NCBI GenBank assembly: GCA_963761005.1
Contig: CAVXFK010000027.1
Location: 992,001-1,056,000 of the forward strand
From: DASWJZ01 sp963761005
GTDB lineage: Bacteria; Pseudomonadota; Alphaproteobacteria; Rhizobiales; Afifellaceae
Length of the DNA stretch: 64,000 nucleotides
Direction: 5' to 3'
Positions 1 through 9,090 of the stretch are shown piece after piece. The notes under the pieces are model-generated. The model was given only the letters and a program-made list of their open reading frames with translations. It had not been told where the DNA came from and did no database searches. Both the position numbers and the translations under genes were made by a program. Numbering within the stretch: position 1 is the first letter of the stretch; each line of letters opens with the position of its first letter.

Positions 1-49
1 TGAAGCCGGGCAGCCTGGCCGTGAGGCGGGAGGCGGTGGCGTCGCTCAT
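1..49 (-). CDS. Sugar ABC transporter permease, N-terminal fragment (cut by window edge)
   Basis: An ATG at 49-47 on the minus strand overlaps the stop of the upstream permease in an ATGA arrangement. It opens a frame reading MSDATASRLTARLPGF before the window ends. CUT2 operons with two permease genes often have this layout (binding protein, ATPase, permease, permease), so a second permease is the natural inference. Only about 16 residues are visible, and no domain can be recognised. Confidence 0.55.
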   Translation of the reverse strand, partial: MSDATASRLTARLPGF

Positions 50-1050
50 GCGAACCAATCCAGCCGGTTGCGTACCCGGAAGAGCCCGAAAGCCGTGAGG
101 CTGACCGCAAGCATCAGCACGACGCCCTGGAAGAGCGGCTGCCACAACGGATCGAAATCGAAGACGAAGAGGAGATCGCCGATGGTGCGGAACGCCAGCG
201 CACCAAAGATGGCGCCGATCGCGCTGCCGGTGCCGCCGAAGAGCGAGACGCCGCCGAGCACGACCGCCGCGATGGAGAAAAGCGTGTAGGTGCTGCCGGA
301 GGCGTAGGCCGCCTCCCCGGTATAGGTGAAGAATGTTAGGAACAGGCCACCGATCGAGGCAAGCACGCCGGAAAGCGTATAGGCGAGGAGCTTTGCGCGC
401 TTGATCGGGACGCCCGACATGTAGGCCGCGACCTCCGACGAGCCCACCGCGTAAGCGGCGCGTCCGGTGATCGAGCGGCTGAACGGCACCCACACGACGA
501 GCACCACGACGAGAAGCACGACCAGGCTCGCCGGAAAGAGATCGAAGACCTTGCCGGTCAGAAGGTCGGCGAGATCGCCGTTGACGCTGCCGCCGGGATA
601 GGGGCGGAGCGCCAGCGCCACACCGAAATAGATCGCGCCGGTGGCGATCGTGGTGACGATCGGCTGCAGCCGCCCGAAGATGACGATCGACCCGTTCAGG
701 GCGCCGCAGAGCGCCCCGGTCGCAAGCACGCCGATGACGCCAAGCGTGGTTTCAAGACCCGACCCGACCACGATCCACGAGGCGAGACAGTTGGTGAGCG
801 TGAAGGTCATGCCGACCGAGAGGTCGATCCCGGCGGTCAGAACGACGAGCGCCTGCGCCATCGCCACGAAGGCCAGGAGCACGCCCTTGTTGGCAGCGGT
901 CTGTACCACATTGGAGACGGTGGCCTCGTTGAAGCCCCGGTTGGCAATAGCCGGGTGGTAGATGAGGTAGATCGCGAACATCACGACGAAAATGCCGAGC
1001 GCGAGCAGGGTGCCGCGCTGTTCGGTCAGCCAGAAACGCCAGTCCTTCAC
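46..1050 (-). CDS. CUT2-family sugar ABC transporter permease (RbsC-like)
   Basis: This 334-residue inner-membrane protein has about eight to ten hydrophobic segments and belongs to the BPD_transp_2 (RbsC/XylH) family. The family motif region with VLTAGIDLSVG appears near residues 70-80, and the C-terminal half carries the usual glycine-rich segment VVLGGVSLFGGTGS. It would form the membrane channel for a monosaccharide bound by the periplasmic protein encoded at 2681-3814. Its start overlaps the end of the ATPase gene by four bases, so the two are probably translationally coupled. The substrate cannot be read from the sequence; ribose, xylose and other sugars are all possible. Confidence 0.9.
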   Translation of the reverse strand: MKDWRFWLTEQRGTLLALGIFVVMFAIYLIYHPAIANRGFNEATVSNVVQTAANKGVLLAFVAMAQALVVLTAGIDLSVGMTFTLTNCLASWIVVGSGLETTLGVIGVLATGALCGALNGSIVIFGRLQPIVTTIATGAIYFGVALALRPYPGGSVNGDLADLLTGKVFDLFPASLVVLLVVVLVVWVPFSRSITGRAAYAVGSSEVAAYMSGVPIKRAKLLAYTLSGVLASIGGLFLTFFTYTGEAAYASGSTYTLFSIAAVVLGGVSLFGGTGSAIGAIFGALAFRTIGDLLFVFDFDPLWQPLFQGVVLMLAVSLTAFGLFRVRNRLDWFA

Positions 1051-2594
1051 GCGTGCACCGCCTGGGTAGCGCCGGCCGTGCCGGCTTCAATGTTCAATGC
1101 GCTGGCGATCAGCGCGTGCTCGGTGATCTCCGCTCCGACAAGCTCGCGTCGGATGCCGCCGTCATAGAGCACGAGCACGCGGTCGCAGCAGCCGATCAGC
1201 TCGTCGTAATCGGTCGAGTAGAAGAGAATGGCGGCGCCGGAATCGGCGAGCTCGCGAAGCAGCTGGTACATCTCCTGCTTGGTCCCGACGTCGATGCCGC
1301 GGGTCGGATCGTTCAGGAGCACGATGCGCGGCCCGCGCATCAGCCATTTGGCGATGACGACCTTCTGCTGGTTGCCGCCGGAGAGCGCACCGACGGCGAT
1401 GTCGGTGCCGGCCGTGCGGATGGCAAGGAGCTTGATCACGTCGTCGATCAGCTTCCTTTCCGCCTCGCGATCGATGATGCCGCCGCGCGCGATGCGGTCG
1501 AGCGCAGCGAACGACAGGTTGTCGCGCACCGACATCGGCAGCATCAGCCCCTCGGTCTTGCGGTCCTCGGGGATGAGCGCCATGCCGATCGCGGGCGACT
1601 TCGCGTGCTCCGGGCTCGACACATGCGCCGGCTTGCCGTCGACAAGGAGGGTGCCGGAGCAGCCGCGGAGCACGCCGAAGAGGGCAAGCAGAAGCTCGCG
1701 CTGCCCTTGTCCGTCGAGGCCGCCGAGCCCGACGATCTCGCCCGCCTTGATCGACAGCGAGACATCTCTCAGCCGGTTCGTCCACGAGAGCCCGCGCACT
1801 TCGAGCACCGGCGGCTTGTCGCTCGGCATCGTCATCGGCTTTGGCGGGAAGACGTGGCTGTATTCCCGCCCGATCATCATCTCCACGACTTCGGCGTCGG
1901 ACTTCGTTCCGGCAGCATAGGTGGCGACATTGCTTCCGTTGCGGAACACCGTGCACTCGTCGGCGAGCTCGGCGATCTCGTGCATGCGATGCGAGATGTA
2001 TAGGAGCGCCAGCCCCTCGGAGCGGAGCCGCTTCAGCACGTCGAATACGCGCGTCACGTCGGCGGCCGTCAATGCCGAGGTCGCTTCGTCGAGGATCAGA
2101 ATGCGCGGGTCGCGGGCGAGCGCCTTGGCGATCTCGACCATCTGCTGGCGCGAGAGCGGCAGGTCCTTGACCAGCGCCTTCGGATGAATGTCGGGCGCGC
2201 CGGCACGGGCAAGCGCCTCTTCAGCGATCCGGCGCTGCGCGCGCCGGTCGATCATGCCGAAACGCTTCGGCGGATTGGAGATCACGATGTTGTCGGCGAC
2301 CGACAGATCGGGGATCAGCGACAATTCCTGGAAGATGCACACGATGCCGGCGTCATTGGCGGCGGCCGGGCTGTTGAAGCTCACCTCCCGCCCTTCCAGC
2401 GTCATGCGGCCCTCGTCGGGCGCAACGACCCCGGCCACGATCTTGATCAGCGTGGATTTGCCGGCGCCGTTCTCACCGAGAATTGCGTGGATGCGGCCGG
2501 GCACGACCGACAGCTCGGCCTTGTCGAGCGCAAGCACGCCACCGTAGCGCTTGGACACGCCCTCCATGCGAAGGAGCGGAACCGCGCTCTCCAT
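1047..2594 (-). CDS. CUT2-family sugar ABC transporter ATP-binding protein (RbsA/MglA-like)
   Basis: This 515-residue protein has two fused nucleotide-binding domains, the standard length for RbsA-type ATPases. The first half has a good Walker A (GENGAGKST, residues 40-48), a signature-like LSRQQ near 147 and a Walker B LILDEATSALT near 165. The second half has the usual degenerate Walker A region (GGLDGQGQRE), the signature LSGGNQQK and LLNDPTRGIDVG. It would power uptake through the permeases encoded downstream. The gene follows the binding-protein gene, with a GC-rich hairpin between them. Confidence 0.93.
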   Translation of the reverse strand: MESAVPLLRMEGVSKRYGGVLALDKAELSVVPGRIHAILGENGAGKSTLIKIVAGVVAPDEGRMTLEGREVSFNSPAAANDAGIVCIFQELSLIPDLSVADNIVISNPPKRFGMIDRRAQRRIAEEALARAGAPDIHPKALVKDLPLSRQQMVEIAKALARDPRILILDEATSALTAADVTRVFDVLKRLRSEGLALLYISHRMHEIAELADECTVFRNGSNVATYAAGTKSDAEVVEMMIGREYSHVFPPKPMTMPSDKPPVLEVRGLSWTNRLRDVSLSIKAGEIVGLGGLDGQGQRELLLALFGVLRGCSGTLLVDGKPAHVSSPEHAKSPAIGMALIPEDRKTEGLMLPMSVRDNLSFAALDRIARGGIIDREAERKLIDDVIKLLAIRTAGTDIAVGALSGGNQQKVVIAKWLMRGPRIVLLNDPTRGIDVGTKQEMYQLLRELADSGAAILFYSTDYDELIGCCDRVLVLYDGGIRRELVGAEITEHALIASALNIEAGTAGATQAVHA

Positions 2595-2633
2595 CGGCCC
2601 CTCCCGACCGTTGTTCGAAGCTTTCTACGTAAA

Positions 2634-2659
2634 GCGCCGCGGGGACTGCCCCGCGGCGC
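2634..2659 (-). terminator. GC-rich hairpin between binding-protein and ATPase genes
   Basis: There is a perfect 11-bp stem (GCGCCGCGGGG / CCCCGCGGCGC) with an ACTG loop and no long T-run after it on the minus strand. Its place just after the binding-protein gene and before the ATPase gene fits a transcript-stabilising or partial-termination hairpin. Such a structure would give more binding protein than membrane components. Confidence 0.6.
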
Positions 2660-2680
2660 CGAGCAACGTCAAAGGCGATC

Positions 2681-3814
2681 TTACTGATTCTCTTTCGACT
2701 GGCCCATGATTTCCTGCGCCGTGAAGTTGATGCCGCAGGTCGGGAAGGAATTGCCGACGAAGAAATTGTCGGACTGGTCAGGGAAGTAGTCCTGGCCGGC
2801 CTTCAAGTCCGGATCGGAAGCCACTGCCAGCGGCAGCTTGATCGACTGCGGAATGACCTGACCCTCAAGCGCCGCAATCGCGGTCTTGATGGCGACGGCG
2901 ACCTGAGCCGGACCGGTGCCGGCGGAGGTGCACTTCAAGCCGTCCGCGGAGTATTTCGCGCAGAACTTGCGGAAGCCGTTCTCGGTCTCGCCGCCGAAGG
3001 GAACGAACTTCTGCTTGGCGTCCATCATGGCCTGCACGACGCCGGTATCGCCGCCCTGCGCGGTATATCCGTCGAACGGGCCGTTGGTGGCGATGGCATC
3101 GGCGGTCACCTTCTGGGCAACGCCGTCATCCCACTTGCCCATGACTTCCGTCACGTCCCACTTCTTGCCGGAGGCATCGAGCGTCTCGTGGATCCCGTCA
3201 TGGCGGTCGGTGTCGACCGACGTGCCGGCGACGCCGCGCACCTCAAGGACCTTGCCGCCATCCGGGATGTGGTCGATCAACCACTTGGCCCACAGCACGC
3301 CGAGACCCTTCTGGTCGACGTTGACGTTGATGTCGTCTTCGCTGTCGAGAATGTTGTCGAAGGCGACGAGGATGACGCCCGCTTCCTTGGCGCGCTTGAT
3401 CACCGGGCCGAATGCCGTCGGATTCTGCGCGTCGGTGACGATCGCGTCGTAGCCGGCGTCGATGAAGTTGTTGATCGCCGAAATCTGCGCCGGCACGTCT
3501 TCGCCGGTCGAGACCACCTTGAACTCCTTGAGCTTGGCGGCGACGTCGGGCTGTGCCGCGTAGGCCTTGGCGGTCTGGATCATCTGGATGCGCCACGTGT
3601 TGGCGATGTAGCCGTTGGCGAGCGCGATCCGATAGGGTCCGGGCTTCGCCGGGAACTTGAAGAACTTCGTGTCAGCCGCCCACGGCGCGAAGCACTCCGG
3701 CTCGGCGGCTGGGCCCGACACGATCTCCGGGCCCGCGGCGAACGCTGCCTGCGATACACCGCAAGCGAGCGCGAGCACGGCAGCCCCTTTCAACCAGTTG
3801 TGCAAAGCAGTCAT
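2681..3814 (-). CDS. Sugar ABC transporter periplasmic substrate-binding protein (CUT2)
   Basis: The protein is 377 residues from the ATG at 3814, chosen because a GGGAGGA ribosome-binding site precedes it and a classical signal peptide follows (MTALHNWLKGAAVLALACG, cleavage probably after AFA). A longer upstream frame without a ribosome-binding site is less likely. The mature part matches the Peripla_BP_4 sugar-binding family, with segments such as DAIVTDAQNP and GVILVAFDN. It should deliver a sugar to the transporter encoded downstream. The chemical identity of the ligand is not evident. Confidence 0.9.
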   Translation of the reverse strand: MTALHNWLKGAAVLALACGVSQAAFAAGPEIVSGPAAEPECFAPWAADTKFFKFPAKPGPYRIALANGYIANTWRIQMIQTAKAYAAQPDVAAKLKEFKVVSTGEDVPAQISAINNFIDAGYDAIVTDAQNPTAFGPVIKRAKEAGVILVAFDNILDSEDDINVNVDQKGLGVLWAKWLIDHIPDGGKVLEVRGVAGTSVDTDRHDGIHETLDASGKKWDVTEVMGKWDDGVAQKVTADAIATNGPFDGYTAQGGDTGVVQAMMDAKQKFVPFGGETENGFRKFCAKYSADGLKCTSAGTGPAQVAVAIKTAIAALEGQVIPQSIKLPLAVASDPDLKAGQDYFPDQSDNFFVGNSFPTCGINFTAQEIMGQSKENQ

Positions 3815-3920
3815 AAGAATTCCTCCCACATGATATAGCCCGCGCGATTCGCGGGCTCGCCAGCCCCTTGGCGGCCTTTTATTGTCATTTGGCCACCGGG
3901 CTTCCGGGCGCCCAGTGACT

Positions 3921-3931
3921 TTGTCATACAA
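3921..3931. promoter_or_regulatory. Candidate operator TTGTCATACAA upstream of the sugar ABC operon
   Basis: TTGT-N3-ACAA is an inverted repeat lying about 107 bases upstream of the binding-protein start, in the 250-base divergent gap to the GNAT-like gene. Its form resembles the half-sites of GntR/FadR-type operators. No regulator gene lies next to it, so the assignment is tentative. Confidence 0.25.
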
Positions 3932-4064
3932 TATACTTCCCGTCGAGGGGTCGCGGCTATCTCGCACGCAAATCCCCTTACGGGCAACCCGCACGATAAC
4001 CGTTTTGGCGGCTTTCGCTTGGTCCACGGTGCGACAGCAAGTATTTATCTGACCTTCAATCTGA

Positions 4065-5171
4065 GTGGAACGCTTGAGCGAAATCCGCCATTTCACGCGC
4101 GCGGACGCCGGGGCCGTCGCGGCGCTTTTTCAGAAGACCTTCCGCAACTCCAACGGCCCGCCGAGCGAGGCGCTCGCCGCCTATCTCGTCGAGGCCTATC
4201 TCGGTCATCCCTGGTACGATCCTGATATCGCCGCCCGCGTCCACGTGAGCGATGACGGCGGGGTGACGGGTTTCGTCGGCGTCTTCGCCGGGCGCTTCGA
4301 GTATCGCGGGAGGGCGCTTCGCGCGGCGATCCCAGGCACGCTGATGGTGGAGGCGCCGGAGCGCGAGCCGCTCGCCGGCGCGAAGCTGCTCCGCTCGGTG
4401 ATCAAGGGACCGCAGGACATCACGCTCAGCGAGACCACGAACCTGATCTCGCAGGCGCTCTGGGAGCGGCTCGGCGGAAGCGTCGTGCCACTCATGAGTC
4501 TCGACTGGTTTCGCGTCTTCCGGCCGGGCGGTGCGGCGCTTTCGGTGCTCGCCGAAAGACATCCCGCCGCGGCGGTGCTGACACCCGTGGCGCGGCTGGG
4601 CGATGCAATCGGAAGCGTCTGGACGCGGCGCAATCTCGCACCTGCCGAACCGGCGAAGAGGATGTCGATCGACGAGTCGCCCTCCGAGGTGGAACTCGCG
4701 GCGGCGATCATCGAGCTTTCGCTGCCGGTCGGGTTCCGGCCGAGATGGTCGCTTCAGGATATCTCCTGGTTCCTCGCGCAGGCCGCGCGCAAGGAGCGCT
4801 ATGGCACGATGCATCGCGCGATTGTGCACGACGGCAAGGGCGCGCTCGTCGGCTGCTACATCTATCACGGCGATCGCGGCGGCACAGGCCGTGCGCTTCA
4901 GGTGCTTGCGCGTAAGGGCAACGCGACTGATGTCGTCGACTGTCTTTTCCGCGATGCAGATCAAAAGGGCCTCGCGGCGCTTCGCGGCCGGTCGACGCAG
5001 CAGCTCATCGACGCGCTGCTGACGCGAAACACGATCTTCCTGCATCGCGCCTCGATGGCGATCCACCCGGCAAGCGGCGAACTCGCCGACGCGATCATGA
5101 GCGGCGATGCGCTGATCACGGGTCTCGCCGGCGAAAGCTGGACGCGCCTTGTCGGCGACACGTTCGGCTAA
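4065..5171 (+). CDS. GNAT-like acyltransferase, tandem-domain, start of an amide-biosynthesis cluster
   Basis: The 368-residue protein starts at GTG 4065; TTG 4074 is an alternative. The N-terminal part (IRHFTRADAGAVAALFQKTF, then DDGGVTGFVGVFAG) reads like a GNAT acetyltransferase fold. A second similar segment near residues 250-290 (HRAIVHDGKGALVGCYIYH) suggests a duplicated GNAT fold. No signal peptide or membrane segment is visible. It is 109 bases upstream of an asparagine-synthase-like gene and is probably transcribed with it. An acyl transfer role is inferred from the fold and the carrier protein downstream; no substrate is known. Confidence 0.6.
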   Translation: MERLSEIRHFTRADAGAVAALFQKTFRNSNGPPSEALAAYLVEAYLGHPWYDPDIAARVHVSDDGGVTGFVGVFAGRFEYRGRALRAAIPGTLMVEAPEREPLAGAKLLRSVIKGPQDITLSETTNLISQALWERLGGSVVPLMSLDWFRVFRPGGAALSVLAERHPAAAVLTPVARLGDAIGSVWTRRNLAPAEPAKRMSIDESPSEVELAAAIIELSLPVGFRPRWSLQDISWFLAQAARKERYGTMHRAIVHDGKGALVGCYIYHGDRGGTGRALQVLARKGNATDVVDCLFRDADQKGLAALRGRSTQQLIDALLTRNTIFLHRASMAIHPASGELADAIMSGDALITGLAGESWTRLVGDTFG

Positions 5172-5280
5172 ATCGCAACCTTTCCGCTAACCATCTTTTA
5201 GCCAGTCGCTTCGCCGGTTGAGTTACGGCGCGTATCTACGAGCTTCGGACTTTGGTCTCCGATGCGAAGGCGCGGCGGAA

Positions 5281-7245
5281 ATGTGCGGGATTGCTGGCTA
5301 TTTCGGTGTGCCCGACGCGGGTCTTCCCGCGCAGGCGCTGCTCCGAGGGATGCTCGCGACGCTGCGACACCGCGGGCCCGACGGTGAGGGCGTCAGCCAC
5401 GGCGACGGCTTCGGCTTCGCCCACACCAGGCTTTCGATCATCGATCTTGCCGCCGGCGCGCAGCCGATGGCGAACGACGATCAGACGGTGTGGATCACTT
5501 TCAACGGCGAGATCTTCAACTACATTGAGCTGCGCGACGAGCTGATCGCGAAGGGCGTCCGCTTCCGCACGCATTCCGATACGGAAGTGATCATCCGCCT
5601 CTACGAAGAGATGGGTCCGGATTGCGTCACGCGGCTCAACGGCGACTTCGCATTCGCGATCTGGGACGCGAGGCGGCGCCAGATGATGCTGGCGCGCGAC
5701 CGCATGGGTGTCAGGCCACTCTTCTACGCGAGGCGCGGCCGCGCCACCTATTTCGCCTCCGAGGCGAAAGCGCTCTTCGAAGTCCCCGGTATCGAGCCCG
5801 AGCTCGATCCGATCGCGCTCGATCAGATATTCACGTTCTGGTTCCCGCTCGCGCCGCGCACGATCTTCAAAGGCGTCACCGAGCTGTCGCCGGCGCACAT
5901 GCTTCTTGCGCGCGACGGCAACGTCTCCGTGCGTCCTTTTTGGCAGCTCGAATTTCCTGATGCCGGCGCGGTGGAGGATACGCGCGACGAAGCGACCATT
6001 GCGGAAGAGGTGCGGGCGCTTCTTGTCGACGCGACGCGGATCAGGCTTCGCTCCGACGTGCCGGTCGGCTCCTATCTTTCCGGCGGGCTCGATTCCTCCG
6101 TCGTCGCGGCGATCGCTGCGCGGCTGGCACCGGAGCGGCTCAGGACCTTCTCGGTGCGCTTCGACGATCCGGAGTTCGATGAGACGTCGTTCCAGAACGA
6201 AATGGCGGAGGCGCTCGGCACGGACCACAGCGCCGTGCTCTGTCGGCCGGCCGATATCGGCGCGATCTTCCCGGATGTGATCCGGCACGCGGAGCGGCCG
6301 GTCTTAAGGACCGCGCCGGCGCCGCTTCATGTCCTCTCGCGGCTCGTGCGCGACGAGGGCTTCAAGGTCGTCCTGACCGGCGAGGGCGCCGACGAGGTGT
6401 TCGGCGGCTACGACATCTTCAAGGAGGCGAAGCTTCGCCGCTTCTGCGCGCGCGATCCGCAGTCGAACCGCCGTCCGCTCCTCTTCAAGAAGCTCTATCC
6501 CTATCTGCCGAAGCTGCAGGCGCAGTCGGCGGCGTATCTGAAGGCCTTCTTCGCGACCGACCGCGACGCGGTCGACGATCCGCTATTTTCACACCTGCCG
6601 AGATTCCGATCGACGGCAGGCGCCAAACTCTTCTTCTCAGCCGATCTCAGGCGCGAGCTTTCCGGTTACGACGCGCTCGACGACCTTCGCGCGAGCCTGC
6701 CCGCAGCGTTCGCGCGCTGGCATCCGCTGTCGCAGGCGCAGTATCTCGAGACCGCCTATCTGCTTCCCGGTTACATCCTTTCCTCGCAGGGCGATCGCAT
6801 GGCGATGGCGAACGCGGTCGAGGGGCGCTTCCCGTTCCTCGATCACCGCGTCGTGGACATGGCGGCGAAGCTGCCGCCGTCGGTGAAGCTCCGCGGCCTC
6901 ACCGAGAAGCATATCCTGCGCGAAGCTGCGCGCGGCCTCGTTCCGCCGACGATGGCGAAGCGGCCGAAGCAGCCTTACCGCGCCCCGGACAGCGCGTCCT
7001 TCTTCAATCAGCCGCAGCCGGATTACGTCGCGCGGCTGCTCTCAGGCCCGGCGCTTGCGGCCTCCGGGATCTTCGAGCGGAACGCGGTGGAGAAGCTTGC
7101 GGCGAAGGCACTGGCGGGCCGGGCTGGCGGCTTCCGCGACAATGTCGCACTGACCGGGATTCTCTCCACCGAGCTCTGGCGCGAGGCTTTTCAGCCCTCC
7201 GCCGTAACGATGAATTCAGACCTGGCGCGCCAAAAAGTTGCGTGA
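5281..7245 (+). CDS. Asparagine-synthase-type glutamine amidotransferase
   Basis: The protein has 654 residues. The start at ATG 5281 is fixed by the family: after removal of Met1 the catalytic Cys2 of the class II glutaminase is exposed (MCGIAGYFGV). The glutaminase domain runs to about residue 210 with RHRGPDG, NGEIFNY and SDTEV. The synthetase domain has the ATP-binding PP-loop SGGLDSS at 267-273 and the conserved TGEGADEVFGGYD. Such proteins make amides using glutamine nitrogen. The neighbouring carrier protein, AMP-ligase and NadE-like genes suggest a dedicated amidation pathway, like the amidotransferases found near exosortase or exopolysaccharide genes, instead of plain asparagine synthesis. 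Confidence 0.9.
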   Translation: MCGIAGYFGVPDAGLPAQALLRGMLATLRHRGPDGEGVSHGDGFGFAHTRLSIIDLAAGAQPMANDDQTVWITFNGEIFNYIELRDELIAKGVRFRTHSDTEVIIRLYEEMGPDCVTRLNGDFAFAIWDARRRQMMLARDRMGVRPLFYARRGRATYFASEAKALFEVPGIEPELDPIALDQIFTFWFPLAPRTIFKGVTELSPAHMLLARDGNVSVRPFWQLEFPDAGAVEDTRDEATIAEEVRALLVDATRIRLRSDVPVGSYLSGGLDSSVVAAIAARLAPERLRTFSVRFDDPEFDETSFQNEMAEALGTDHSAVLCRPADIGAIFPDVIRHAERPVLRTAPAPLHVLSRLVRDEGFKVVLTGEGADEVFGGYDIFKEAKLRRFCARDPQSNRRPLLFKKLYPYLPKLQAQSAAYLKAFFATDRDAVDDPLFSHLPRFRSTAGAKLFFSADLRRELSGYDALDDLRASLPAAFARWHPLSQAQYLETAYLLPGYILSSQGDRMAMANAVEGRFPFLDHRVVDMAAKLPPSVKLRGLTEKHILREAARGLVPPTMAKRPKQPYRAPDSASFFNQPQPDYVARLLSGPALAASGIFERNAVEKLAAKALAGRAGGFRDNVALTGILSTELWREAFQPSAVTMNSDLARQKVA

Positions 7246-7261
7246 ACGAGGGGATAGCCGA

Positions 7262-7528
7262 ATGAGCAACACGACCTTGAGCCAGGTGCGAACCTTCATC
7301 GAGGAGAACTTCCTCTTCCGCGAGGACGCGTCGGGTCTTTCCGACGAGGATTCGCTGCTTGAGAACGGCATCATGGATTCGACCGGCATCCTGGAGCTGG
7401 TCGCGTTCCTGGAGAACACCTTCGCGATCCAGATGAGCGACGCGGAGATCGTGCCGGAGAACCTCGATTCGATCGCTGCCATCGCCGCCTACCTCGAACG
7501 CAAGCGGGCGGTCGGGATCGCGGCGTAG
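7262..7528 (+). CDS. Acyl carrier protein
   Basis: This is a small acidic helical protein of 88 residues. The ATG at 7262 has a GAGGGG ribosome-binding site nine bases upstream. The 4'-phosphopantetheine attachment serine is Ser40 in the motif GIMDSTGILEL. It would carry an acyl or aminoacyl group as a thioester, presumably loaded by the AMP-forming ligase encoded 10 bases downstream. It is not the fatty-acid housekeeping ACP, because the motif is MDSTG and not DSLD and the context is a special-purpose cluster. Confidence 0.88.
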   Translation: MSNTTLSQVRTFIEENFLFREDASGLSDEDSLLENGIMDSTGILELVAFLENTFAIQMSDAEIVPENLDSIAAIAAYLERKRAVGIAA

Positions 7529-7538
7529 CGGGACGGCC

Positions 7539-9090
7539 ATGCGCGTCGAAGAGTTCCTGCGTCAAAGCGCCGGGCTGTCACCCGGCAAGACGGCGCTCGT
7601 CGCCGGCAAGACGCGGCAGACCTTCAAGGAGCTCGACCTCGCCTCCGACCGGCTCGCCGCGACGCTCGTCACGAGCGGGGTCGCGCGCGGCGACCGCGTC
7701 GTCGTGTTCATGGACAACTCGCCGGAAGCGGTGGTCGCGATCTTCGCCGTGCTCAAGGCCGGCGCGGTGTTCTCGCCGGTCAATGCTTCAACGAAAGCCG
7801 ACAAGCTCGCTTACATTCTCAACAATTCCGGCGCATCCGCGCTCGTGACGCAGCAGAGGCTCACGGCGGTCACTGCAGACGCGCTCGCCGAGGCGCCGTC
7901 GGTGAAGCTCGCGATCGTCGCAGGCGGAACGGGCGCGCCGACGCTTCAAAACGCCATGCACTGGCGCGAGGCGCTCGCGACGGAGACGCCACCGCCCGCT
8001 TTCCCGGGCATCGACATCGACCTCGCGATGATCATCTACACTTCAGGGTCGACGGGTTTCCCGAAGGGCGTGATGATGACGCATCGGAACATCGATGCGG
8101 CCGCGCAGTCGATCACCACGTATCTGGAAAACACCGCCGCCGACGTGATCCTGAACGTGCTGCCGATCTCCTTCGACTACGGTCTCTACCAGGTGCTGAT
8201 GGCGATGCGGCTCGGCGCGACGCTGGTGCTGGAGAAATCCTTCGTCTTCCCGCAGGCGGTGTTCGAGGTGATGCGGCGCGGAGCGCGTGACCGGCTTTCC
8301 GATCGTGCCGACAATGGCGGCGCTGATCCTGCAAATGCGCGACCTTGAGCCTGGGCGCTTCCCCGACCTTCGCTACATCACCAACACCGCCGCCGCGCTT
8401 CCGCCGGCACATATCGCGCGGCTGCAGGCGCTCTTTCCAGGTGTCAGGCTCTATTCGATGTACGGGCAGACGGAGTGCAAGCGCTGCACCTATCTGCCGC
8501 CGGAAGAACTGGCGAGGCGACCCGGATCGGTCGGGATCGCCATTCCGAACACAGAAGCCTACGTGGTCGACGACCACGGCGTGCGCGTCGCACCGGGCCA
8601 GACCGGCGAGCTCGTCATCCGTGGGCCGCACGTAATGCAAGGCTATTGGCGCGACGAGGCGGCGACGGCGCGCGCGTTGAAGCCCGGACCGCTGCCCGGC
8701 GAAGAAGTGCTCCACACCGGCGACCTCTTCCGCACCGACGCGGACGGCTTTCTCTATTTCGTCGGGCGCAAGGACGACATCATCAAGTCGCGTGGCGAGA
8801 AGGTGAGCCCGAAGGAGGTGGAAAACGTGCTTTACGCGCTCCCCGGCGTCCGCGAAGCGGCGGTGGTCGGCGTGCCCGATCCGGTGCTCGGGCACGCCAT
8901 CAAGGCGGTCGTGGCGCTCGAGCCTGGCGTGGAGCTCACGCGTGAAGAGGTGATCCGCCACTGCGCCAAGCACCTTGAGGATTTCATGGTGCCAAAGCTC
9001 GTCGCCTTCGAGGCTGCGTTGCCGAAATCGGAGAACGGAAAGATCGACCGGCGCGAGATTGCCGCGCAGGAAATGGCGGGCGCGCAATGA
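7539..9090 (+). pseudogene. Acyl-CoA/acyl-ACP ligase (AMP-forming), interrupted by a +1 frameshift
   Basis: Two adjacent frames (7539-8348 and 8281-9090) together make one ANL-superfamily ligase of about 517 residues. The first holds the ATP-binding loop YTSGSTGFPKG. The second holds YGQTECKRCTY, TGDLFRTDADGFLYF, the hinge GRKDDIIKSRGEKV and the C-terminal GKIDRRE lysine motif. Removing one G near 8280 restores a continuous reading RRERVTGFP. All catalytic motifs survive, so the shift is either recent or a sequence error. The enzyme would adenylate an acid and load it on the ACP encoded upstream; it resembles ligases associated with exosortase-type loci. The stop overlaps the next start as ATGA. 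Confidence 0.8.

Noticed and set aside
1053..2003. Plus-strand open frame of 316 codons
   Set aside because: It is a shadow of the RbsA-type ATPase.
4056..5066. Minus-strand open frame of 336 codons opposite the GNAT-like gene
   Set aside because: The sense strand gives a plausible folded protein and fits the cluster; the antisense product is Arg-rich and without motifs.
5218..5280. Longer N-terminus for the AsnB-type protein
   Set aside because: Class II glutaminases need the catalytic cysteine at position 2, so the start must be ATG 5281.
8274..8290. Programmed ribosomal frameshift in the ligase
   Set aside because: No slippery heptamer, internal ribosome-binding site or downstream pseudoknot could be seen; a mutation or read error is simpler.
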